Assembly (NCBI GenBank): GCA_900557435.1
Contig: USSH01000189.1
Span: 1 to 5,300, forward strand
Length of the DNA: 5,300 nt
Source of the DNA: an uncultured Coprococcus sp.
Lineage (GTDB): Bacteria; Bacillota; Clostridia; Lachnospirales; Lachnospiraceae
Reading direction: 5' to 3'
The notes under the pieces were generated by a model. The model saw only the letters and a list, made by a program, of their open reading frames with translations, did not search any database and had not been told where the DNA came from. The position numbers were made by a program, and so were the translations under genes. This document shows, one piece after another, positions 1 through 4,779 of this stretch (position 1 is its first letter; every line of letters begins with the position of its first letter).

Positions 1-1
1 G

Positions 2-250
2 GAGTTCCTGTTCCTTGGAGCAAATATTGACGCGATAGAGACTGCGGGAAGATTTGGCATAGGGGCAGACAGAGCATTCAATTATGAATGTGACAGTGTA
101 GGAGTATCACTTAATTACCAGGCAATTTCACAGACAGTATCTGCAGTCCGCAGATCAACTAGCAAAGAGGAGCTGGATAATGCGGTGTATGCAAGCTGTG
201 AGACCATCAGGGACGATTACAAAAGGCGCCATGGTAGAAGAAGAGTGTAG
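2..250 (+). CDS. VWA domain protein, C-terminal end (5' truncated by window)
   Basis: The reading frame is open from base 2 to the TAG at 248-250 and gives 82 residues. The visible part starts EFLFLGANIDAIETAGRFGI and continues through ADRAFNYECDS and LNYQAISQTVSAVRRS. This matches the last strand and helices of a bacterial von Willebrand factor A domain: the hydrophobic FLFLGAN strand, then an 'IDA...A...GI' helix, then the 'LNY..IS..VS..R' C-terminal helix familiar from stand-alone VWA proteins of Firmicutes. The MIDAS metal site (DxSxS) would lie upstream of the window, so metal binding cannot be judged. The tail is basic (KRRHGRRRV). A 70-bp gap without a T-tailed hairpin separates it from the ADP-ribosylglycohydrolase, so cotranscription is likely. 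Such VWA proteins usually act as adaptors in protein complexes; the partner here is unknown. The family call is from remembered motifs, not a search. Confidence 0.72.
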   Translation, partial: EFLFLGANIDAIETAGRFGIGADRAFNYECDSVGVSLNYQAISQTVSAVRRSTSKEELDNAVYASCETIRDDYKRRHGRRRV

Positions 251-320
251 ATAGAATCCTGTCGCATAGATAAGAAAAACATGTGACGATGGAAAGCATC
301 AATATCAAGGAGGATACATT

Positions 321-1142
321 ATGTACGGAGCAATAATTGGAGATATCTGCGGATCTAAATATGAGGGTGCAAGAAATATTTATATGAACAAATACGTGGA
401 GATCTTCCCGGTGGGGTGCTGCTTCACTGATGATACGGCCATGACAATAGCAGTTGCAGATGCACTTATGAGACCGGCATACAATGACGATGACATAAAG
501 AAGAATATAGTTGACGCGATGGTTTTATGGGCGAGAAAATATCCGAGAGCCGGATATGGCGGCGGGTTCAGAGAGTGGTTTAACAGTGCGGAGCAAAAGC
601 CGTATAACAGTTTTGGAAACGGATCAGCGATGAGGGTATCACCGTGTGCTCTATATGCGAAGAGTCTTGATGAGGCGCTGCACCTTGCAAAGCTTTCAGC
701 GGAAGTGACGCACAATCATCCGGAAGGAATAAAGGGTGCACAGGCGATAGCTGCATGCATATACATGGCAAAAGATGGAAAAAGCAAAGATGAAATAAGA
801 GATTATGTGATAAAGAATTTCTATAATCTGGATAGGAGTATTGATCAGATATCCGAAGAAGGGACATGGGGGTGCACGTGTATGGTGACGGTACCTGTGG
901 CAATACAGGCATTTCTGGAAAGTACGGACTTTGAAGATGCTATAAGAAATGCAATATCCGTGGGCGGCGACACCGACACAAATGCAGCTATGGCAGGTTC
1001 CATTGCATGGAGTTTTTACAAAAGGCATAATGGAGATGCCCTGACGACGGATATGAATTGCATGATTGAAAAGGTAAAAGATATTATTCCGAGGGAAATG
1101 TTAAAGGTGATAAAAAGTTTTGAGAGGACAGTCTCAAAGTAA
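321..1142 (+). CDS. ADP-ribosylglycohydrolase family protein (DraG/ARH-like)
   Basis: This 273-residue protein has the full signature set of the binuclear-metal ADP-ribosylglycohydrolase fold. The N-terminal GAIIGDICGS is at residues 3-12 and the first metal-binding cluster FTDDT at 35-39. SFGNGSAMRVSP spans 97-108, THNHPEGIKGAQA spans 130-142, and the second metal cluster SVGGDTDT spans 213-220. In the family, T36, D37, D38, D217, D219 and T220 would coordinate the two Mg ions that help cleave the N- or O-glycosidic bond linking ADP-ribose to a protein side chain or small molecule. The length is normal for single-domain bacterial members, and the protein should be cytoplasmic. AAGGAGG at 307-313 fixes the ATG, 7 nt downstream. 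Residues 183-188 read WGCTCM where many relatives have a 'CQGS'-like segment, which may alter the substrate pocket. The substrate (Arg, Ser, dinitrogenase reductase or other) cannot be read from the sequence; no nif gene is in view. Pairing with a VWA protein suggests an ADP-ribose-linked stress or signalling role (inference). Confidence 0.93.
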   Translation: MYGAIIGDICGSKYEGARNIYMNKYVEIFPVGCCFTDDTAMTIAVADALMRPAYNDDDIKKNIVDAMVLWARKYPRAGYGGGFREWFNSAEQKPYNSFGNGSAMRVSPCALYAKSLDEALHLAKLSAEVTHNHPEGIKGAQAIAACIYMAKDGKSKDEIRDYVIKNFYNLDRSIDQISEEGTWGCTCMVTVPVAIQAFLESTDFEDAIRNAISVGGDTDTNAAMAGSIAWSFYKRHNGDALTTDMNCMIEKVKDIIPREMLKVIKSFERTVSK

Positions 1143-1178
1143 AAGATAAAAGTTAAAACAAAAAAGCTGAAAATAAAT

Positions 1179-1203
1179 AATTCATAGTATATCACTGTGA
1201 ATT
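1179..1203. repeat. 9-bp inverted repeat just upstream of a -35 box
   Basis: AATTCATAG at 1179-1187 pairs with CTGTGAATT at 1195-1203 (9 bp, one T-G), leaving a 7-nt loop. A smaller palindrome, TCAC-T-GTGA (1192-1200), lies inside the same stretch. The repeat ends one base before the -35 hexamer at 1205, a position typical of an operator. It could instead be a weak terminator read on the minus strand, since the plus-strand A-rich run on its left would give a T-rich tail in that direction. No T run follows it on the + strand, so it is a poor terminator for the upstream gene. Confidence 0.4.
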
Positions 1204-1204
1204 G

Positions 1205-1233
1205 TTGATTATAAAGAGACCAGAGGGTATAAT
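1205..1233 (+). promoter_or_regulatory. Sigma-A-type promoter for the small-ORF cluster
   Basis: The -35 element TTGATT (1205-1210, 4 of 6 to TTGACA) and the perfect -10 element TATAAT (1228-1233) are separated by the ideal 17 bp. Transcription would start near 1240, about 54 nt before the TTG proposed as start of the first small ORF. It is the best-formed promoter in the window and implies that the small genes are transcribed independently of the ADP-ribosylglycohydrolase. Confidence 0.72.
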
Positions 1234-1293
1234 ATAATTTGATAGTTATCAGTACGATGAACATTCTTGATCATGGTAAACAGGAGATATAAA

Positions 1294-1470
1294 TTGATTG
1301 ATAAGGGCAAGATAGTAAAAGAATTTGGAAGTGCCGGAAAAGCGATATGCGAAGTTGTGTTGTCGGCATTTGGTATAAATAAGGATGACTGCCACGATGG
1401 TTCGCAGGGCGATTTTGAACAGGAAAATGGTTATCCGGAGGAGCTGTTTGAAAAGTATAAGTATAAATAA
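1294..1470 (+). CDS. Small hypothetical protein, 58 aa (TTG start)
   Basis: I do not recognise this protein. It is acidic toward the C-terminus, with no membrane segment or signal peptide, and has two cysteines (C19, C33). The N-terminus (IDKGKIVKEFG) looks like a beta hairpin, residues 13-27 could form a helix, and the end is a charged tail (EELFEKYKYK). The frame is open back to another TTG at 1267, with an ATG at 1273, which would give a 66-residue form starting MVNRRYKL. Neither upstream start has a ribosome binding site. The TTG at 1294 has AGGAG at 1282-1286, 7 nt away, and is preferred for that reason. It is the first gene after the promoter at 1205-1233, and 31 nt separate its stop from the next start. 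Codon use is like that of the neighbours, which supports it being real, but function is unknown. Confidence 0.55.
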   Translation: MIDKGKIVKEFGSAGKAICEVVLSAFGINKDDCHDGSQGDFEQENGYPEELFEKYKYK

Positions 1471-1501
1471 ATAGCATTTGACATGGAGGTGTGATCTAAG
1501 C

Positions 1502-1726
1502 ATGGAGATAAAGAGCATTCTTATCAAGGACACGACAAAGGAAGAACGTATGCGTATAGTTGCTGAGGGACTTAGTCAGTGTGGTGGAGCCTGTGATTTC
1601 TGTAACGGCTGTGACAATCTGGGAGGCGGTTCTATAGATTCATTCTATGAGCCATATATAAATGGCGATAAGGAACTCCGTGAACTCAATGAGGAGTACA
1701 GAAGTAACTCCGGAATGGTACATTAG
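1502..1726 (+). CDS. Small cysteine-motif protein A, 74 aa
   Basis: The function is not recognised, though the sequence resembles small conserved proteins I associate with Lachnospiraceae. It carries C27, C31, C34 and C37 in the spacing CX3CX2CX2C (core CGGACDFCNGCDNLGGG). Four clustered cysteines could hold a zinc ion or an Fe-S cluster. The N-terminus is charged (TTKEER) and probably helical; the C-terminal part has Y49-x2-YI-x-G and ends near Y66-R67. No signal peptide or membrane segment is visible, so it should be cytoplasmic. The frame is open from a TTG at 1478, but GGAGGTG at 1485-1491 lies upstream of the ATG at 1502 (10 nt spacing), which makes 1502 the likely start. It lies 8 bp before a clear paralogue with the same cysteine spacing, so the two are almost surely cotranscribed. 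Confidence 0.78.
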   Translation: MEIKSILIKDTTKEERMRIVAEGLSQCGGACDFCNGCDNLGGGSIDSFYEPYINGDKELRELNEEYRSNSGMVH

Positions 1727-1734
1727 GTGTTGCC

Positions 1735-1929
1735 ATGAGACCACCGGAAATAGAAAACTCAACTGAAGAAGAGAGAAGACAGTATATAAAAGATACGTTC
1801 AAATGTATTGCTGATTGTGACATGTGTGGGATCTGCGTGGCATTTAAAGGCAAGGACCCTGAGCTGGCATATGATGATTATATTATGGGAAAAAGGGATT
1901 ATATTGATGTGTCAGGGGATTACAGATAG
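1735..1929 (+). CDS. Small cysteine-motif protein B, 64 aa, paralogue of A
   Basis: C24, C28, C31 and C34 repeat the CX3CX2CX2C spacing of the preceding protein (core CIADCDMCGICVAFKG). From the first cysteine to the final Tyr-Arg the two align without a gap. Both have Asp after the second Cys, Tyr 22 residues after the first Cys, then YI three residues on, a Gly two residues later, and YR at the same distance. Before the cysteines both carry EER, with a one-residue gap. The four cysteines suggest metal or Fe-S binding, but no reaction can be assigned. The ATG at 1735 comes 8 bp after the stop of protein A. Its ribosome binding site is weak (AGGTG overlapping the stop codon), so it may depend on translational coupling. 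The protein ends DYR at the equivalent point to A, arguing that it is full length even though a coding-like stretch follows in another frame. Confidence 0.78.
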   Translation: MRPPEIENSTEEERRQYIKDTFKCIADCDMCGICVAFKGKDPELAYDDYIMGKRDYIDVSGDYR

Positions 1930-2018
1930 TTGAGCCAATAGTGGGGGCAATGATCACAGATGGTCTTGATGAGAGTGACAGGGAGTACGTCAGGGCCTCA
2001 TATGTGATAAAAAAATAG
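1908..2018 (+). pseudogene. Coding-like orphan fragment after the small Cys gene
   Basis: In the frame -1 relative to the preceding gene, an open stretch runs from after the TGA at 1905-1907 to the TAG at 2016-2018. It reads GLQIVEPIVGAMITDG then LDESDREYVRASYVIKK, which looks like a natural protein C-terminus in composition and codon use. The only ATG inside is at 1950, preceded by GTGGGGGC, and would give a 22-residue peptide. Three explanations fit: the tail of a decayed gene, a -1 frameshifted extension of the 64-aa protein, or a true micro-ORF. No slippery heptamer is evident in the overlap at 1908-1926, so programmed frameshifting is the least likely. I do not recognise a family. Confidence 0.3.
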
Positions 2019-2059
2019 TTGTTGATAACAAAAAAATATGCTAACATAAAAATAGTAGT

Positions 2060-2088
2060 GTTCGAATGTATGTTCGATATAGTATAAT
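2060..2088 (+). promoter_or_regulatory. Candidate promoter for ROK-MATE-polymerase unit
   Basis: A perfect -10 TATAAT lies at 2083-2088. The -35 is poor: TTCGAA at 2061-2066 with 16 bp spacing matches only 3 of 6. It overlaps the LexA-like box. A start near 2095 leaves a leader of about 80 nt before the kinase gene. A second candidate upstream, TTGATA (2022-2027) with CATAAA (2045-2050), has a better -35 but a worse -10, and would read through the hairpin at 2048-2123. Confidence 0.5.
2063..2076. promoter_or_regulatory. LexA-like SOS box
   Basis: CGAATGTATGTTCG matches the Firmicute LexA (DinR/Cheo) box pattern CGAAC-N4-GTTCG with one core mismatch (T for C in the left half), and agrees with the palindrome CGAACATATGTTCG at 12 of 14 positions. 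From memory, the Bacillus subtilis recA box has the same CGAAT left half. It ends 6 bp upstream of a perfect TATAAT, where LexA would block RNA polymerase. The third gene downstream is a Y-family polymerase, a classical SOS target. The left half also forms part of the hairpin stem at 2048-2123, so the similarity could partly reflect that structure. Confidence 0.55.
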
Positions 2089-2102
2089 ATATACTGTATA
2101 TA
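2088..2102. repeat. Perfect 7-bp palindrome at the likely transcription start
   Basis: TATATAC (2088-2094), a central T, and GTATATA (2096-2102) form a perfect inverted repeat overlapping the -10 and expected start site. The position fits an operator for a second regulator, but its A/T-rich composition makes chance plausible. Confidence 0.3.
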
Positions 2103-2176
2103 CATTTGAGACTGCTATTTTTTAGCTTGAAGAAAAATATATAGTAATAAAACATATTCGGTATGGAGGAGAAGTT

Positions 2177-3172
2177 ATGTACCTTGTGATTGACGTAGGC
2201 GGAACATTTATAAAGCATTGTGTGATGGACAGAGATGCTGAGATAATGGAGAAGAATAAATTCCCTACACCTGGAAGATTTGGGAATGGACTGGAGAACA
2301 TACAACAGGGGCTGGATGCATTCCTTGATGCACTTCAGTCGATATATGATGGATATAAGGAAAGATATGATATACAAGGAATAGCTATCTCACTTCCTGG
2401 ACAGGTGGACGTGGATAACGGAATCTGTTATGCCGGCGGAGCGTTGCCATACCTTGATAAAGCACATGTAGGCGAGCTTGTAAGCGAGAGATGCGATGGA
2501 CTTAAGGTGGCTCTTGAGAACGATGGCAAATGCGCAGCATTGTCGGAGATATGGCAGGGAAATGCAAAGGACTACAACAGTGCTGTTGTATTGGTATTTG
2601 GCACAGGTGTTGGTGGAGGAATAGTCATAGACAGAAAGATACTTCACGGCAGAGGTATGGTTGCCGGAGAGATGTCGTACCTGTTCGAGGATGTGAACAG
2701 GGACAATATAGACAAACTTGTACCGCTTGAGGCGAATCTCAAGAATACAAAGAATCATGTAAAGCTTCCAGACAACATTATGTGGACGATGCAGGCGTCG
2801 GTTGGAGCTCTCAGAAGAGATGTTGCGGTAGCCAGGGGCATGAAGGAGGATGATGTGACTGGCGAGATGATATATGAGTGGGAAGCTGAAGGCGATGAGG
2901 CTGTCATAGGTGTACTTGAGGATTGGTATCTGAACATCGCGAAGCACTGCATGAATATACATGTCATTCTGGCGCCGGACATCATACTCCTTGGAGGTGG
3001 AATCAGTGCGGAACCGAGGTTCATACAGGGCGTGAAGAAGTACGTGGATAAGCTTGCAAAATTTTCAGTGATCTATAATGAGATGCAGGTTGGACTGTGC
3101 AAATTTGGCAACGATTCCAATCTCATAGGAGCACTTTTCAACTATCTTCAGAAGTATGAGGGTGCCCACTAG
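2177..3172 (+). CDS. ROK family protein (sugar kinase-like, zinc motif absent)
   Basis: At 331 residues it is of usual size for a ROK-type kinase of the actin/hexokinase fold. The phosphate-1 motif DVGGT is at 6-10. ISLPGQVD at 71-78 matches the family's 'PG.vd' segment, ENDGK at 114-118 contains the presumed catalytic base D116, GTGVGGG at 142-148 is phosphate-2, and ILLGGGIS at 270-277 is the adenosine-contacting segment. Members phosphorylate hexoses or amino sugars with ATP, or act as sugar-sensing repressors. No helix-turn-helix precedes the kinase domain here, so a kinase is favoured. The canonical E-x-G-H plus CxCGxxGCxE zinc site is missing: the matching region reads GEMSY (164-168) and no cysteine cluster follows. 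This resembles zinc-less ROK proteins such as beta-glucoside kinases, so the substrate is open. GGAGGAG at 2165-2171 sits 5 nt before the ATG. The stop is 25 bp before the MATE gene. Confidence 0.9.
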   Translation: MYLVIDVGGTFIKHCVMDRDAEIMEKNKFPTPGRFGNGLENIQQGLDAFLDALQSIYDGYKERYDIQGIAISLPGQVDVDNGICYAGGALPYLDKAHVGELVSERCDGLKVALENDGKCAALSEIWQGNAKDYNSAVVLVFGTGVGGGIVIDRKILHGRGMVAGEMSYLFEDVNRDNIDKLVPLEANLKNTKNHVKLPDNIMWTMQASVGALRRDVAVARGMKEDDVTGEMIYEWEAEGDEAVIGVLEDWYLNIAKHCMNIHVILAPDIILLGGGISAEPRFIQGVKKYVDKLAKFSVIYNEMQVGLCKFGNDSNLIGALFNYLQKYEGAH

Positions 3173-3197
3173 ATAAGAAAACGGAGATCATATCAGG

Positions 3198-3269
3198 ATG
3201 AAACACAATGACGGAAAAGAGACGGACATCAGAATGAAGCACAATGACGGAAAAGAGACGGACATCAGA
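3198..3269 (+). repeat. 36-bp in-frame tandem repeat, two copies
   Basis: Bases 3198-3233 and 3234-3269 are identical except for one synonymous AAA/AAG change, each coding MKHNDGKETDIR. Each unit starts with an ATG. The bases before the first copy (ACGGAGATC, then CAGG before ATG) resemble the end of the unit (ACGGACATCAGA before ATG), so the duplication probably copied part of the original translation start region. Copy-number change would keep the frame. Confidence 0.95.
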
Positions 3270-4748
3270 ATGAGTGCAGAAAAGAGTAAAGAAAGAAGCA
3301 TAGAAAAAAATATAGAAAAAAATATAGAAAAAAGCAAAGAAATGAATACAGAAAAGAACACCAATCATAGAAAAAAATCACATGAGATGGATATGTTAAA
3401 CGGTTCACTGGCGCTTAAGATGCTTATATTTGCCATGCCGCTTGCGGCCAGCAGTATATTGCAGCAGCTTTTCAATTCAGCGGATGTGGCTGTGGCAGGA
3501 AGATTTGCGGGAAGTGATGCACTGGCAGCAGTTGGAAGCAATGCCGCAGTCGTTGCTCTCTTTGTGAATGTATTTGTGGGTCTTTCGGTTGGTGTGAATG
3601 TTCTTGTGGCTCATTATATAGGCCAGAACAAGAAGGATTCAATAAGCAAATGTGTGCATACCAGCGTGAAGTTCGCCATTATATGCGGAATAGTGATGCT
3701 TGTGGCGGGGATGTTTGTGGCAAGACCCATACTTGAGGCTATTGATACTCCTGTCAAGGTGCTTGACCAGGCGGTATTATATCTGAGGATATACTTTGTG
3801 GGCATGCCGTTTATCATACTTTATAATTTTGGAGCCGCTGTGCTCAGAGCGATTGGAGATACGAGGAGACCGCTTTATTGTCTTATAGTGTCGGGAGTGC
3901 TCAACGTTATCCTCAATCTGTTCTTTGTGTGCGTGTGCAAGCTTGGAGTTGCAGGTGTAGGTATGGCAACGGTCATATCCAATGTAGTCAGCACAGGAAT
4001 AGTCATGTACATATTGATGCATGAGGAAGGTCCACTCAGACTTGATATAAAGAATATACGAATAGATAAAGTGTGCCTGGGAAAGATACTAAGGATAGGT
4101 GCGCCGTCCGCGATACAGACAGCTGTGTTCTCCCTGTCAAATGTGCTTATACAGGGCGGAATCAACAGTTTTGGATCTGATGCAGTAGCTGGATCGTCAA
4201 CGGGATTAAATTTTGAGTATTTTGCATATTTTGTCATATCTGCATATGCTCAGGCTGCGGTTACATTTGTCAGCCAGAACTATGGCGCAGGAGAGAAACA
4301 GAGGTGCAGAAAGGCACTTCGCATAGCTATGCTTGAGGGAATGCTCATGACGGCGGTGTTTAGCTGTGTCATGATGCTGGCCGGAGATTTCCTGGTGAGG
4401 TTCTACACCAAGGATCCTGAGGTTATAAAGTATGCTCTTATAAGAATGAAACATGTCATGCTGCTTGAGGCTATGACGGGCACATATGAGATGACGGCGG
4501 CTGCGCTCAGAGGATTGGGCAAGTCGATGCTGCCGGCGGTCATAACTGTCATCGGATCGGTTGTGTTCAGGATCATATGGCTTTACACCATATTTGCAAA
4601 GTATCATTCATTTGGAATGTTGTTGAATATATATATAGTGTCATGGATAATCACGGGAACGGCCATGATAATTGCATACATACTTGTGTCTAGAAAATTG
4701 CTGGGACATACGAAAAAACATAATCAATTTTCTAAGGCGATTTCATAA
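3198..4748 (+). CDS. MATE family efflux transporter with repeat-built N-terminal extension
   Basis: From about residue 64 this is a normal MATE transporter of about 452 residues and roughly 12 membrane helices. It begins MLNGSLALKMLIFAMPLAAS, followed by LQQLFNSADVAVAGRFAG (87-104, with the family's conserved Asp at D95 in helix 1) and ALAAVGSNAAV. Such pumps export cationic or other small molecules in exchange for Na+ or H+; the substrate is unknown. The first 63 residues are unusual: a 12-residue unit (MKHNDGKETDIR) occurs twice, then a Lys/Glu-rich stretch with IEKN repeats, all hydrophilic and probably cytoplasmic. Candidate starts are 3198 (GGAG at 3183-3186, 11 nt away, weak), 3234, 3270 and, without a ribosome binding site, 3387 or 3393. 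I give the longest form. It lies 25 bp after the ROK gene and 31 bp before the polymerase gene. E. coli DinF, an SOS-induced protein, belongs to the same family, but orthology is not claimed. Confidence 0.9.
   Translation: MKHNDGKETDIRMKHNDGKETDIRMSAEKSKERSIEKNIEKNIEKSKEMNTEKNTNHRKKSHEMDMLNGSLALKMLIFAMPLAASSILQQLFNSADVAVAGRFAGSDALAAVGSNAAVVALFVNVFVGLSVGVNVLVAHYIGQNKKDSISKCVHTSVKFAIICGIVMLVAGMFVARPILEAIDTPVKVLDQAVLYLRIYFVGMPFIILYNFGAAVLRAIGDTRRPLYCLIVSGVLNVILNLFFVCVCKLGVAGVGMATVISNVVSTGIVMYILMHEEGPLRLDIKNIRIDKVCLGKILRIGAPSAIQTAVFSLSNVLIQGGINSFGSDAVAGSSTGLNFEYFAYFVISAYAQAAVTFVSQNYGAGEKQRCRKALRIAMLEGMLMTAVFSCVMMLAGDFLVRFYTKDPEVIKYALIRMKHVMLLEAMTGTYEMTAAALRGLGKSMLPAVITVIGSVVFRIIWLYTIFAKYHSFGMLLNIYIVSWIITGTAMIIAYILVSRKLLGHTKKHNQFSKAIS
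3300..3335 (+). repeat. 12-bp A-rich direct repeats in MATE N-terminal linker
   Basis: ATAGAAAAAAAT occurs at 3300-3311 and 3312-3323, with a diverged third copy (ATAGAAAAAAGC) at 3324-3335, coding IEKN, IEKN, IEKS. Another ATAGAAAAAAAT lies at 3368-3379 in a different frame. The A6-A7 runs are sites where polymerase slippage could occur. Confidence 0.85.
4691..4734. repeat. Perfect 10-bp inverted repeat at the 3' end of the MATE gene
   Basis: TAGAAAATTG (4691-4700) and CAATTTTCTA (4725-4734) are exact reverse complements 24 bp apart, inside the last 20 codons of the transporter and 46 bp before the polymerase start. No T run follows, and the stem has only two G/C pairs, so it is a poor terminator. 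It might be an operator or an mRNA structure between the two genes. Confidence 0.5.
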
Positions 4749-4779
4749 AGCAGTTTTATAGATAAGGGGGCGGAGAGTT

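Larger units (their letters stand above)
2048..2123 (+). terminator. Long hairpin with T6 tail, probable terminator of small-gene cluster
   Basis: AAAAATAGTAGT (2048-2059) pairs with ACTGCTATTTTT (2111-2122) over 12 bp with one T-G. After a small internal loop, TCGAATGTAT (2062-2071) pairs with ATACATTTGA (2100-2109) over 10 bp with one wobble. The stem is followed by, and partly built from, the T6 run at 2118-2123, while its 5' arm starts in an A run. That is the shape of a bidirectional intrinsic terminator. The loop is large (about 28 nt) and contains a promoter -10, which is atypical. The element would end transcripts from the promoter at 1205. Confidence 0.5.

Noticed and set aside
260..288. 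Hairpin TGTCGCAT/ATGTGACG between the VWA gene and the ADP-ribosylglycohydrolase
   Set aside because: It has 8 bp with two G-T pairs, a 13-nt loop and no T run after it, so it is not a convincing terminator.
1502..1929. Radical SAM or ferredoxin assignment from CX3CX2C
   Set aside because: The proteins are 74 and 64 residues long and lack the barrel; a bacterial ferredoxin would need CX2CX2CX3CP-type motifs. Only generic metal binding can be suggested.
1883..2377. Minus-strand ORF of 164 codons across the intergenic region
   Set aside because: It overlaps the 3' end of protein B and the start of the ROK gene, has low-complexity Tyr/Ile/Ser-rich translation from A/T-rich DNA, and shows no recognisable motif.
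2390..2962. Minus-strand ORF of 190 codons
   Set aside because: It lies wholly antisense to the well-supported ROK gene and resembles no family.
3198..3335. CRISPR-like short repeats
   Set aside because: The repeats are directly adjacent with no spacers, in frame, and encode a low-complexity protein segment.
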